A stretch of DNA of 64,000 bases from Euborellia annulipes (GCA_023213315.1 JAKCPI010010649.1:1-64000); one strand, 5' to 3'. Shown: positions 44,521 through 56,115, numbered from the stretch's first letter. Notes: generated from the sequence alone by a model not told the origin. Translations and numbers: made by a program.

Positions 44521-44733
44521 AGGCTGTATGTTTTTTGTTGGCGAGCCCAAACGCCCCATGGTCTCCGATAATCGAACCCAGGATATAAGAGGAAGTGAGT
44601 TTTGTTGGGGTAGGTCGGTGGCTTGGTGCAATGGAGTCACACTAATACCCCAGAAAGGCTGGAGATCCTGGGTTCGATTTACAGAGGCCATGGGGCGTTT
44701 TGCCTCGCCAACAAAAAACATACAGTATTGTTA
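44521..44733. mobile_element. SINE-5-like palindrome with a tRNA-like head
   Basis: The plus-strand centre reads TCGGTGGCTTGGTGCAATGG (A-box-like) and CCTGGGTTCGATTTACAG (B-box-like), a tRNA-like unit. It is flanked by arms that pair: CTGTATGTTTTTTGTTGGCG with CGCCAACAAAAAACATACAG. The inner arms include CGCCCCATGG. Open frames on both strands arise from this symmetry and are not genes. Confidence 0.7.
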
Positions 44734-44839
44734 AATATATCTATGACTCCGAATCATGGTATTTTGAATACTAAAATATTATTCAAATATATAGGTCTCG
44801 AAAAATATTTAATAATATTTAACATATAATAATTATTTT

Positions 44840-45502
44840 TACCTTCTCTTCCATATAATGTATAATATATGTTAATATACAGAAAGTATTGGATTCATGT
44901 CAAAAATTTGATTACGAGATTTTGATGGAAATACACGTTTTAAGGTCTATCAGTCCAAAAAGGTGGGTCCCGCAAAATGGTCTGTCCGTGTGTCTGTCTG
45001 TGATCAAAACATAGTATAAAGAAAAGGAACTACAAGGGTGAAATTTTATATTTAAGTTAAGTACACTTCTGAGTTGCAAAAACAAACTTTGAAATAATAT
45101 CGGCCAAAAAGTAATAGTACCTTACCGAATAAATTTTTCATTATTTTCGGTATTCCCAAACGATTTTGATGCTCTTTAAAAAGTGAGGAGAAGGTCCTTT
45201 CGCTTTTTTTTGTTTATTTAAAATAATTATATTTATATTCACATTTTGCCCTCAAAATTGTTTGAAGAACACTTTCCTCTTATATTTCATAAGAAAAGAA
45301 AGATGAAAAATGATTTCCATGGTAACAAAATATATTTTCCGATTTTTACAAATTTTATATCTTGAATATTAATATATCGGCGAAAACTAAATATGTATAA
45401 CTAAATATAGTCAACACAAAAAATCTGGCGTGCAAGAACAGAACACAACTTTCAATGACCGAAAGTAAGCGAAAGTTGTGTGCTGGGCGACCCCCAGATT
45501 TC
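44840..45502 (+). repeat. HPR-A copy, complete but diverged
   Basis: Left hairpin TACCTTCTCTTCCATATAA with ATACAGAAAGTA, the CATGTCAAAAATTTGAT block, the TGTGTCTGTCTG run, AAAAAGTAATAGTACCTTAC, and the right hairpin AAAAATCTGGCGTGC ... GGGCGACCCCCAGATTT. A 60-bp segment has been gained around 45180. Confidence 0.83.
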
Positions 45503-46762
45503 ACTTTTAGTTTTTGAAAAAAATTAATTTTCTTAAAAGAATTTTTATTTGGATTTTCTTCTAAAAAGAAATATTTTTTTTTTACCTAGCAATAAAAAAA
45601 ATTATAATTTTTTTTAAAGAAAATTGCTAATGAATTAAAAAACTGCATAAACAAATTTCTTAATTTATTCGAGGCACAAATTTAGGGACCTCTATTAAGA
45701 AATATTGAATTTTCTTACCGCTCCTGCTGCGGACTGTTTCAATTCAAATTTTAATATCTTCTAAACTCTAAATTTCATTTTTATCTGATTAGTGGGTCCA
45801 GAGATGCAAGCAAATAAAAAGCTACACATATACACGTGATGATTTTTTGGGCTCTTTTAAGTTGGAATGTAAAGATATATATATATGTAAGAATATATAT
45901 ATATATATATATATATATAAACAATGAGGAGTTAAATTTTTTACTATCATAATACTTTTCCCTTTTTTTCCTTATACTTTTCTCCTACTATTTTATATAT
46001 TGTGAGAAAGTAATGGGTGACAAGAATACCACGAGATTTTTATACTAACTCTCTCGCTAAGGCAGTCCTAATTAGTTTGGTAAAAACAATAATTTTTTAA
46101 TGGAGAAAAACACCAAACTGACTCCATTTTTTTTTATCTTATATATTTTTCCTTTTATTATAAAATTATTTACTATAATTAATTTATTATTTTTACACCA
46201 AAGTGGGTCAATCCATTAAAGTTGAATAAAAATATTGGAAAAGTACCAGCCATTTCATCCTTATATAAATTGTCTACTTACGTTTATATAATGGCCTATG
46301 TATTATTATTATTAATAATAATAATTTTTTGATTTTATTACCAAAATGCCGGGAATAAAATACATCATGTTTGATATCCTATGAATATTAGATTAATAGA
46401 TAAAAAGAAAAATTAACATTTTTTTTTTAAATATTGAAATATATTTATTTAAAACTTCAAAAAAATTTTTTGGGGGAAAAATATTTATTAATAAAATTTA
46501 AAAAAAAAAAAAATCTTTTTTTTTTCTCTCTTTTTATTTAAAAAAAAAAATTTTTGGGTTGAAAAAAAAAAATATAAAAGAAAATTATATTTATTTAATA
46601 TGGCCAGGCGTTAACTAATAGACTTTTGCATAATTTATTTTCTTTTTGATAGAAAATGATATTTGTTTATAAAATTATTGAATAAAGTGACATATCTGGC
46701 TGAAAACTATCATATATGCATTAAAATTAATCATTTTTATTATTAACAAATGCAAGAAGATA
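45503..46762. other. AT-rich, low complexity
   Basis: An (AT)n run lies at 45893-45919, A/T runs at 46490-46575, and a possible HPR-A left-hairpin remnant at 45965-46013. No gene is seen. Confidence 0.5.
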
Positions 46763-47309
46763 CAGTGCCACAAGATCCTGATGTGGTCGAGAGTGGCGCC
46801 TTGAGCTTAGGCAACCAAAATGCTGAGTCATCGTAAGTGTTGTCCCTTTAGTTGCATTAAAAAAAATGATTTATTATTATTGGAATATACAAATTCATCT
46901 GCATGTAGCCATCATAAGATAAATGCCATGCTGTGGTCCAGTGGTTAGGGCACACTGAGTACAAATCGGTGGATCCATGGTTCGACTCCCGGCGGCACCC
47001 TAAATTTTGAATGAATTTTTGTTTAATTTGTTGTTATTGTATTTGAATTCGTTTTGTGTTTATTGGTGTTTATTTGTGGCTAGGTCCTAGCCACCGAGGA
47101 CTGGCGCCTCTAAGCAGGTCGTAATAAATTTATTTATTTAAATATTAAATTGTATGAATTTTTTCGCGGCTTACATACGCGATGTATATAATATCTTATA
47201 TATAATTTCTTATTTTATTAAATCATTCATTTATTTTAATATTATTAATTTAGTTGACTAAGCTCAAGGCTCCACTCTCGAGCACATCAGGCACTTGAGA
47301 CGGCGACTG
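46763..47309. mobile_element. Tc1/mariner-type element hosting a SINE-3
   Basis: TA duplications flank it at 46761-46762 and 47310-47311. The ends CAGTGCCACAAGATCCTGAT and GCACATCAGGCACTTGAGAC...ACTG are imperfect complements, as are GAGAGTGGCGCCTTGAGCTT and AGCTCAAGGCTCCACTCTC. The interior is filled by SINE-3. It is related by its ends to the 94-bp MITE at 12360. Confidence 0.75.
46908..47200 (+). mobile_element. SINE-3, best copy
   Basis: The tRNA-like head reads TGTGGTCCAGTGGTTAGGGC (A box) and CATGGTTCGACTCCCGG (B box), similar to a tRNA-Glu type promoter, ending CCGGCGGCACC. The middle is unrelated. The tail is CCACCGAGGACTGGCGCCTC, TAAGCAGGTCGTAATAAATT, then a CGCGGCTTACATACGCG hairpin. 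Confidence 0.8.
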
Positions 47310-48810
47310 TACACTTTTATCTTTTAAGCCCAGATATTATCCTTTAATGATTTCACGATTTTACTTTAGCTAGCTGCTCTTTTTTTAAACGATATCTATT
47401 TTAAAATACAAGTTATCTTGGGATCCGGCCCAAATCCGGATATTTTCTGACTTGTCTACCTCTTTTGATGTGGGGGATTGAAGGGCAAAGGGTAGTAATG
47501 AGGAGGGAATGAAAAAAGTTTTGAGGGGAACAGGAGGAAGTAAAAGAGCAGGAAAAGTTAGAGTTTTTCTCAAGATCACCCAATGGGATAAACTTTTTTC
47601 CCGGAGGATATAAAACGATATCCAAAACCGAGCTCCATTTCGGATGGATTGGTACTGGATAAATGATTAGTCCTTTTTTTAAAAGATAAATTCTAGATGA
47701 TAGATTCTTTGTTACTTTATATTTCCATTAGACAGCTGTAGCCTTCCATTTTTACATAATAATAATTGGGTTAAAGGGCATAGGGCCTTTTTTAACATCC
47801 CAAGAGTATAGAGCGCTCAGGGATTGTAATTCAATAAAAAAAAAAAATGATCGGATAGTATATACCTTTGGTAATCAAAAATTAATTTATATTTATTAGG
47901 TATCCGATTAAATTGAATGAAATCTTAATTGTTAATAAGAAAGCCATCTTTTTTTTTTCTTTTTATAAAAATAGGTCTGATTATCTCTCCTTCGTTAAGT
48001 TAATTATTAATTAAAAAAAACGCTAATGATAATCCTTAAAGTTCAAATCATTTTTTTAAAAGAATGGATTCTTATTTCCATATTTATGCTTAATTTTAAA
48101 AACAGAGGTTTGAGTCAAGTCTTATGAAAAACAATTTAAAATTTAAATGATATTTAACTGACAAAGGAAGTAAATTTAAGAAAATATTAAATAAGAATGT
48201 TGATTTATTTATATAAAAATAAAAAAAGCTCCGATAATGAGAAACAACAAAACATACTATTAAGTACTTTTTTTTTTTTTGAAAGTCTGGTTGAATGAGT
48301 TTGTATAAAATAAAAATGCTAACAATTAACATTTAATGAGTACTTCAGTGAGAATCAATCTCAGACAAAACTTCTTCCCTTCGTTGAATAAACCCTTTAA
48401 AGAAGTCAACATCAATGAAGAGATAATTGATTCTCTAATCTAGAAATCGGGCGCTTTTATCTTTCCAAAATGAAAGTCGTCTAAGGAATTTGAACAAAAG
48501 GAGAAAAAAAGTGACGATCTACAATCGATCTTAGTGGTTTTCGTAATTGCGATTTTTCCTTTAGATGTCTATTTATTTAATTAAAAATAGTAAGATTATA
48601 AATTCAAAAATCAGGAAATGATAATTAACTCTCTCTTTTAATTTGATAATTCCTCGGCGCCTCTAAGGGTGAAATTTTACATGTTTAATAACCAGAGACA
48701 TTTATTGACTATAAATGGCACCACGAGTTGGAATTAGAAGAAGAAAGATTCCAAAATATTTAGTTCAACTTCACAACTTTCGAAAATTTTGAATAGAAGA
48801 TTAAATTGTA
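47310..48810. other. AT-rich with a GC-richer patch at 47405-47650
   Basis: The patch is purine-rich (GGAGGGAATG, GGAACAGGAGG) and open for about 65-70 codons on the minus strand, without recognised product or splice sites. The rest is AT-rich. Confidence 0.4.
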
Positions 48811-48955
48811 AAAATCTGGTTTGATTGACGCTGTTTACCATAGTACCTCACAACTTCAGAGATAAAATTTAATCAGATATAGGAAAATATTTATTTGGCA
48901 ACTATATATTTTCTATCCTTACCTATATATGTATTAAAATATATAGAGAGAGAAG
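48811..48955. repeat. probable HPR-A remnant (-), ends only
   Basis: AAAAATCTGGTTTGATTG at one side and CCTTACCTATATATG...ATATAGAGAGAGAAGG at the other resemble the two hairpins of a minus-strand copy with the body deleted. Confidence 0.45.
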
Positions 48956-49077
48956 GCCAAGTCTATAAATAAATACTAAATACTTGTAATTATTGTATAT
49001 AATATTTAATTTTTGTAATTAAGCCTATAATAATAATATATATAATATTGTAATTAAGCCTATATAAATAAAAAAAA

Positions 49078-49197
49078 ATATATATATGTATATATAGCGA
49101 TAAAATATTGATTTCATGTCAAAAATTCGATGTCGAACCCGGGAACCTAGCCACGATAAACTAATGTCTTATTTCTGAACCAAGGACTTAAAACAAA
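49078..49197. repeat. HPR-A left-end fragment fused to a SINE-2 head fragment
   Basis: The HPR-A block (ATTTCATGTCAAAAATTCGA, to 49134) is joined without a gap to a minus-strand SINE-2 head (CGAACCCGGGAACCTAGCC). This is a deletion scar of a SINE-in-repeat nest. Confidence 0.55.
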
Positions 49198-49573
49198 TAT
49201 TAAAAATTAATTAATTAAAGCTAATTTATTTTTTAATAGAAATGAAAGATAAAATAATTAAACAAGGCTTATGTTCCTAATTTCATTTCATTGAAAAGCC
49301 TTATACCGAGTTTTGAGTCTTTTCTAAATTTGGGATTAGTTTAATTAGATGTGAAAAGACTCGAAAGTCATAGTCAACTAGCTTTTCCGAGGGATAACTA
49401 GTTAATTAAAAGCTGAGAAACAGGCCAGTATGGGGCCCTTAAAACGTGTATTTCCTTTAAAGTCTCGACCTGTAATTACATAATAGAAAGTAAATATATT
49501 TATGGTCAATATTCAAATAACGGCGGGCTTATTATTTAATTTTTTTTTTTTTTTAATTTATTTTGCTTCTTGC

Positions 49574-49765
49574 TCAGGGGCCCACATCTTGTGGGTACGT
49601 GGATGGCGACCACGAGCTGCCCGAGCTGGGACAGGCAGTCCTTCAGTCCTTTATAGTCTATCTCTTCCTTCAGTTCTTTATATGTCTGTCTCTTCCTTCC
49701 TCAACAGGCGTAGGACCGTGCGAAGGGCCGGCCTGTCCTATTTCTTTCAGTCGCAAAAACATATT
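49574..49765. repeat. repeat R4 copy followed by element B
   Basis: GGGGCCCACATCTTGTGGGT, GTGGATGGCGACCACGAG and CGAGCTGGGACAGGC are as at 34885, then AGGGCCGGCCTGTCC. The R4-B junction (GCAAAAACATATTCAGGTCT) matches the one at 35041-35060. Confidence 0.75.
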
Positions 49766-50173
49766 CAGGTCTATTCTCTAAAAACAGACGTTAAAATTTA
49801 AAATAAACAAATAGGTGTTAAAAAGTAATGTAAAAACAGCGTTAAAAAATGCTCTTCAAAATTACTTCCTTGCCTCAAATAGCTATTCTGTAAACAAAAA
49901 CTTTAAAGCCAAACATTTAGTAAATAGTGTTAAAAATTAATGTCATGTCTAGGGGGGTGCCTTTAATATTTTAACGTCGTGTTTAAAATAAAAATGGCGT
50001 CCTTAACCTAAAAAGTAAGGTTATGATTTTGAAATAAAAGCAACATGTTAACGTCACTGTTAAAACATTGTTTAGAGAATAGCATTTTTTTAACGCTGAT
50101 TGTTTTTACATTACTTTTTAACACCCATTTGTTTATTTTAAATTTTAACGTCTGTTTTTAGAGAATAGACCTG
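49766..50173. mobile_element. element B, second full copy
   Basis: Same ends as at 35052 (CAGGTCTATTCTCTAAAA, TTTTTAGAGAATAGACCTG) and the same centre (CATGTCTAGGGGGGTGCC). The copies are very similar. The R4 right part is not found after it. Confidence 0.78.
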
Positions 50174-51032
50174 ATGATTCCAGGAAATAAAACTCTGAGG
50201 AAACAGTTTCTGTTTTAATGAAATTTAACCATCATCAGTCCATTTATCGAGAGTGTGAGCTCAAATGAGTCATATTGCGGAGTTGTCAGTAGATGTGTAT
50301 TATACATAAATTATTTGTATAAAATACAAAGCAATGCAATCAGCTTATATGATGCGCAAAGTTTGAGATACAAAATTGTTTTGATTAATAATAAAAAAAA
50401 TTAAATTAAATAAAAAATAAGTTCATCAATGAGCGGAATTTTTGCAACGCACTGTTATATAAACTTTTCGTTACTCTAGTTCCTTGTCGTTATCAGATAA
50501 CTCTCTGTATCAATCATTTTAAATTTGATTTAACCGCTTTTATTGTATTGACGATTCAATAGAGATTTCTCTTCTCTAATGTCGATCGCTAAAATTTATG
50601 TTCGTAATTTATAATGCACACGATGCTTCAAAATTTCCGAATTCTATTCATTATTTAAGGATTTTTTTAAACCAAATATACAATTGTTTTAATAACATTT
50701 TTTTTTTTTTTTAGTGAATTAGCTAAACAAGAATAAATGAACAGCTTTCGGCACTCTCGTAATCATAATATGAAAATTAATATAAAGGCTTATTCCATGA
50801 TAAAAGACCAGTATTTATTTTTAATAATGCACGAATGGCTTAATAGCCTAAGGACTGCAAATACTAAACGTTAAAATACATGTTGAAGAGTTAAACTTTA
50901 ATGTTTTTATGACTTGTACCTTTCAATTCTAACAGCTTTAATAAGATAATTAACATATAATAGAGATTCACTTTTTCATACTTTAACGAGATACTCGAGC
51001 TAAACTGGAATTTTTTATGTCAGATTTTTAAT
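50174..51032. other. AT-rich stretch
   Basis: No gene or repeat is recognised. Confidence 0.5.
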
Positions 51033-51567
51033 AAAAATCTGGTGTGATAGTCACACAGCACACAACTTTCTCTTACCTTTGGTAAGAGAAAGTATATAAA
51101 CATGGAAAATATATTTTTCTTACCATGGCAACCATTTCTCCTATCTTTCCTATGAAGTACAAGAGTAAAGTGTGCTTCAAAATATTTCATGAGCAAAATG
51201 AGAGTATACATTTTAAAGATCATCTAAAAAATAATTGATTTTTGAATTTTAATTAAAATTTTTGGAGCAAATTTTGAGAAAATCGAAAAAATAAATAAAG
51301 TACATCAGTAAAGTACTAGTACTTTTTGATCGATTTTGTTCAAAAGCTCCGGGTATCTAACTTAAATATAAAATTTCAACCTCCTAGCTCAATTCCTTCA
51401 AGCTTTAAATTGAACACACAGAGAGACCATGTAGCAAAAAAAACTTTTTTGGATTCAGGGAACCTCAAAACGTGTATATCCATCAAAATCTCGACATCGA
51501 ATTTTTGACATGTATCCAATACTTTCTCTCTCTATATATATTACATATATAGGTAAGAGAAAGTAAA
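51033..51567 (-). repeat. HPR-A copy
   Basis: Left hairpin at 51524-51567. The body keeps AGTACTAGTACTTTACTGAT and GATGATCTTTAAAATG, and TTGCCATGGTAAGAAAAATA. The right hairpin has collapsed: its first arm runs AGTCACACAGCACACAACTT and then CTTACCTTTGGTAAGAG before joining the body. Confidence 0.82.
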
Positions 51568-52104
51568 ACATACAAATTATAATTTAAATCATTAAACTAC
51601 GTGATAAATAAATTTTTACCAGTCCCCACCTCATCCACTCCATACTTTACTTCTAAGTTTTTATAAATTATTGAAAAGTTATGATATATCTATCAAGGGC
51701 CGCTTCCCATTCCATACAAAATAAAATGTTGGATACGTGCCTCGAGGCTCTCCCTTTTTGTATTGCGCTATTTTTATATTTTTTCTCTCTAATGAAAAAA
51801 TATTCTTCAATACAATGAATTTGGAGTTAATTTAAAGATCTGCCTCCTACACAATTTTTTAATATTTAATTCAACGGTGGCAAGAGGTTTTTTTTATTTT
51901 ATTCGTTTCTTTGATCATTCTTAAATAACAAAAACAACAATCTATATAAATAAATTTAAGATTCATTGTCCTTTAAATTCTTATCTCTCTGAATGAGGTT
52001 GGAAGATGAAATTTTAATATATATACCCAATGATAAAATAAAGAAAAGGGTTGAAGCAAATTTTTATTCTTAAAGTTTGATTATAGGCCTGTCATTATAG
52101 TTCG
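51568..52104. other. AT-rich stretch
   Basis: No gene or repeat is recognised. Confidence 0.5.
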
Positions 52105-52622
52105 TATTCTGATCAAAAAGTAGTAAGACTTCAATTTTCTGTTTTCTACGACTATCTCGGTGTTGCCCACTATGAATTCCTTCCGCCTGGTCACACTGTC
52201 AATAAGGAACATTATTTGGGCATTATGTGTCGTTTGCATGAAGCAATACGTCTCAAGATTTTTGCGGAGATTGGTTTTTTCATGAAGATGATGCGCCCAC
52301 CACGGCTTTGGTCTTTTTCATCAAAAGTTCCACTCATATTGTTTCGTAACCGCCCTATTCACCTGATTTGGCTCCGTCTGTCTTCTGACTGTTACCGAAC
52401 CTCAAAATAATCACTTCGTGATCATCGTTTTGACTCGATTGAGAAGATAAAAGCGACATCGGAGAAGGCTGTCCGAAAAATCGAATATAACAAGTGTTTC
52501 GAGAATTGGAAGAACCGTTGGTATAAATTGGTGCCAGAAGCAGTACTTTGAAAGGGATGAAATACTTTTTGGAGAATGATATACCGATTTTTTTATTTGA
52601 AAAGTCTTACTTTTTGATGGTA
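52105..52622 (+). pseudogene. mariner transposase, internally deleted and broken
   Basis: TA-flanked ends (TTCTGATCAAAAAGTAG...AAGACTT and AAGTCTTACTTTTTGATGG) are terminal inverted repeats. Between them the plus strand encodes mariner landmarks in order: AHYEFLPPGHTVNKEHYL (about 52163-52216), a +1 shift, FFHEDDAPTTAL (the family's HDNAPAH region), a stop, PPYSPDLAP, another stop where the last catalytic Asp should be, then FDSIEKIKATSEKA and CFENWKNRWYKLV. The N-terminal DNA-binding half and the first catalytic Asp are deleted. It is non-functional. Confidence 0.85.
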
Positions 52623-53462
52623 TATTGGCAAAAAACAATCAAGAAATCGATGTTTTGCTATATCGATATATTTAGAGGCTGGATTTCTAAATTTTGGATC
52701 CGCGATTTTAAGATGTTGATATTCTTCTAGTAGTTTTTTCATTTTATGTGCTGGCAGATTTGAAGTAATATTATTAAGATAATAAATTTTAAATAAGGTT
52801 CATTGCTAAAAGTACAACTTCACCTTTTGATTTTACTTCCGAAATTTTTAAATGAGATGTTTTTTAAAATAATTTCAATGTTTTGACACATTTTAACCAT
52901 AAAAAAATTGAATTGTAGGCCATTTGTATTAACATAACGATAATTATTTATTTTTACTAATTTTATAATTTTTTTAAAATAATGATGTATTATTAAGTCA
53001 CTAAGGAGTGAACTCTCAAAGGCTTTGCGTTGAATTTAATTTTCAAATAAAAAAAAAAAAAAAAAAAAAATCAGTTGTTTAAAATAATCGACGTTTTGAG
53101 TCACGTAGCTATTTGGTAATATTATCCTCTGAATATTTCCTGTCATTAGCATTTTTTATTCTCTCATGTCAGAGTATCAGAAGGAAATCTGATTTATCTT
53201 AAAAAAAATAAATTCCTCTGGGCCATTGAAAAATGATACCAAATATTATTTTTGTTCTAAAATGAACCACTAAATACTAACCAGGACAAAAACACGTTTT
53301 CCCTATTTATTTCATTTTATTCATTCTAATCCTACACTGGTAGTCATAGACATATGCAATACTTCCCCATGGTGGTGGAATTTGGGGTTTTAATCAAGAT
53401 ATTCCCTCAAGAGACCTAAACCATGACTAGCTAATAGTACAAAAAAATTGATAAATTATTTA
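52623..53462. other. AT-rich with one repeat remnant
   Basis: A 25-A run lies near 53048. 53340-53440 (GTCATAGACATATGC ... TTTGGGGTTTTAATC ... CCTAAACCATGACTAGCTA) resembles the left part of the hAT-like element at 10144. No exon is recognised. Confidence 0.45.
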
Positions 53463-53934
53463 TATATATATAGGATCGTAATTCGCTAATGTCCGTCTGT
53501 CTGTCACGCTCTGTTTGGGCAACAACTTCCCTTTGGAATTTCGAAACGAATTTTTATATGCTCAAAGGGTACCTTCTTGGGATTACAGATAAATTATTTT
53601 CGTCCAGGAATTGCAATAACTTTTTGAGTTTTTAAGTATTAAAGTTACGATTTCTTCCATCGGATTGAAGTAAAAAGTTATGTATTTTTTGAAAAATCAA
53701 AGTCATTTAATTATAATAATAAAATTTTTCCTTGAATTGAATATCTGTGTTGTTTATAGTCCTATAATTCGTTAATGTCTATTTGTCTGTTTGTTCTACT
53801 GTCTGTAGGAATTTTGAAAGGAAACTTTAATTGGACTAATAATATAAGATAGGAAAGGAAGGTGAGGGTTCCTGTGTGCCCCTGTGCAGATAGGCAACAC
53901 TTGCGCCACCACTGCCCACTTACATTGTTAGATA
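53463..53934 (+). repeat. block C, alternative 5' part of an HPR-A copy
   Basis: TCGTAATTCGCTAATGTCCG and TCCTATAATTCGTTAATGTC show that it contains two related segments. The second (53735-53934) matches 38310-38530 in reverse and leads directly into the HPR-A body. Confidence 0.65.
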
Positions 53935-54577
53935 AAATATCACAAAAACGAAAGGAACAATAAGTTTGAAATTTTATATTTAAATTAAGTACCCCTGTGG
54001 CATGTAACACGAAGTCTTTGAACATACATGGCCAAAGAGAACTAGTACTTGACTTATGTACTTTTTTTTTTTTTTTAAACACTCACACTTTTTTCTCATT
54101 CACACCCACACTCACACACACATTCACACAGTCTTTTCGGCAACTCAGGCTATATAAGACTTTTTACGATATCCGTTATTGATAAATATACATATATGGG
54201 GTCCAGGCATTCTTATTTAAGCCATTTGGTATCCAATTGGCTTAAATAAAATCATCGGACTGCCTGGGGTCCGAACCCGCGACGTTTGGTATATGAGGTT
54301 AGCACGCTAACCTCTACGCCATGCCCCGAGGGCTACTTTTTGAGTTTTTTTTCGATTTTCATGAAAATTGCTCTAACGATTTTGGTTCAAATTCATAAAT
54401 CAATTATTTTTTAGATCCTCTATAAAATGTATATTCTCATTTTACTCTCAAATTTGTTTGAAGCACACTTAATGCTTATAAAATTAATGTCGAAAACTAA
54501 AATCGACACAAAAAATCTGGTATGACAAGCAAAGAACACAACTTTCAATTACCTAAGCATTCACACCACAGTTTTTA
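53935..54577 (+). repeat. HPR-A copy interrupted by SINE-2
   Basis: The body starts AACGAAAGGAACAATAAG, with GAACTAGTACTTGACTTATG. It is interrupted at 54130-54335, then CGATTTTCATGAAAATTGC, GATCCTCTATAAAATG and a half right hairpin (AAAATCTGGTATGACAAGC). Confidence 0.8.
54130..54335 (-). mobile_element. SINE-2 copy with a clear tRNA-like head
   Basis: Minus strand: GGGGCATGGCGTAGAGGTTA (A box), GCGGGTTCGGACCCCAGG (B box), then TTTATTTAAGCCAATTGG paired with CCAAATGGCTTAAATAA, and the tail TTGCCGAAAAGACTG. It inserted in the poly-T part of HPR-A. Confidence 0.78.
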
Positions 54578-55539
54578 TTTTAAATTATAATTTTTTATCG
54601 ATTTTATTTGAATTAAATAGATTATTTTCCTTTAGCGTCTTTTTAATTGAACAAATCATTATGTTTTATTGGTCTGGTGAGGAATAAATCTCTTGTTTGA
54701 CTTTGTCTTCTTACAAGTTGTTCAGGAACTTGTTCTATTGGTTTCCTTGCTCTATCGGCTTCCGTTTCCAATAAGTTGAACTTTTCTCTAATGAAGAGAA
54801 GTCAGCTATATTACATTTAATTGGCCAAATACACCAACTTGGACAAAACAATATTCTATTTATGAAATGATACTACTACCTATTCTAAATTATAAATTAT
54901 CTCTCTCTCTCCCCTTTTGAGTAGATTAAAGGTAAAATCTCCAAAAGGGAGGAAACTTATTTTGAGAACTTGAAATCCGCTTAATGAGTTAAAATATCAC
55001 AAGTGTAACAAGAAACGAGGAGATCACATTTATCGGTCTCTTTATAAATTGCATTTTCTTAAATAAATTGAATTAAAAAATTTATGAAATCATTCAAAGC
55101 GTAAAAAAAAAATTGTTTTTCCCTACTACGTTATTATGTAAATAAGAGCCTTATTCAAACCCAGGAAAATTTAAACAATAAATGATTAAATAAAATGTTA
55201 AAAAATATTTGACATTGAATTTAAAGACTATGGACAGCAGTAAAGAAAAAGAAAGTGGTATTTCAGAAGAATAATTTTTAATCAAATATCAGCAACGTTT
55301 CCATACTATCTTTAGATCATCTTCAGGCTAGAAAATGTATACAAAGTGCCTTCAACAAGCAGTTGTTTTATATAAGAACTCGAAATTATTTTATATTCTT
55401 CGACAATTATTATTTTTTGTGGTAAAAAATTATGAAAATCATAACTAGAATTATTCTAAAGAATTTCTTCGATATTTAACACAAATTGACTTAATAGTAA
55501 AAAGATATAAAAGACATTTTTAACTTAATTTTTTTATTT
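54578..55539. other. AT-rich stretch
   Basis: CATCTTCAGGCTAGAAAATG at 55318-55337 resembles the minus-strand form of the CTGAAGATG motif seen in the foldback families. No gene is recognised. Confidence 0.45.
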
Positions 55540-55800
55540 AATTACAATAATTACAACTTTTCTGCTTCTGCAGCCGTCATCAGGTTGAAGCTTTCACTTT
55601 GAACAATAAACACTAACTGAGGATTAGGTATTATTTACATTTCACGTAGTAAAGTTGGCTACGAATGTAAGCGATGTTAGTCACGCATGTAAATAATACC
55701 TAACCCTCAATGTTCATTGTCTAAAGTAAAGCATATACCTGATGACGGCTGTAGAATTAGCAACCGAAACATTGTAATTGTTGTATTTATTTTTGGTATT
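55540..55800. mobile_element. foldback element with CTGATGACGGCTG hairpins
   Basis: The arms pair around GTAAATAATACCTAA / TTAGGTATTATTTAC. Each arm carries CCTGATGACGGCTG followed by a GAA-rich loop and AACCGAAACATTGTAATT (right) or AGAAAAGTTGTAATTATTG (left). Family unknown. The core boxes recall a hammerhead but stem II does not close cleanly next to CTGATGA. Confidence 0.65.
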
Positions 55801-55881
55801 ATTATTTGCTAAAATAAACAAAGATTTAGGCAAAAAAAAAAAATGTTTTTATTTCTAATAACAATAATCGTGAAAGTCTAA

Positions 55882-56112
55882 TGCCCAATTGCACCGTTTG
55901 ACATTTATGCTTCTCTTTACTAAGTGTACTTAAATTAAAGAAAATCTTAAATATCTTGTTCGTTTGTACCGCAATATTACGTTAAGCCCCCGAAATCAAG
56001 GACTTAGATTTAAGTTAGACATTTAAGCTTGACTTTGCAAGCGGTACAACGAAATTTGGAAAGTTATGTATTATTTTTAAACAATGCTTAACTCGTGCGG
56101 TGCAATTGGGCA
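55882..56112. mobile_element. PIF/Harbinger-like MITE with TAA duplication
   Basis: Perfect 15-bp ends TGCCCAATTGCACCG and CGGTGCAATTGGGCA are flanked by TAA at 55879-55881 and 56113-56115. A second inner inverted pair (TTTGTACCG, CGGTACAAC) lies around 55969 and 56042. Three-bp TAA/TTA duplications are typical of PIF/Harbinger. No open frame. Confidence 0.85.
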
Positions 56113-56115
56113 TAA

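Noticed and set aside
44515..44734. Frames of 68 codons on both strands at one place
   Set aside because: They result from the palindromic symmetry of the SINE-5-like element. The same peptide start MFFVGE appears on both strands.
46930..47000. tRNA genes at the tRNA-like segments (2252, 18342, 44610, 46930, 54270, 56925, 59735)
   Set aside because: Each is repeated, has diverged stems and is followed by a shared non-tRNA tail, so they are SINE heads and not functional tRNAs.
55735..55780. A functional hammerhead ribozyme in the 55540 foldback
   Set aside because: CTGATGA and GAAAC are present, but the bases flanking the core would put C opposite C and stem II needs a bulge, so only a decayed relationship is claimed.
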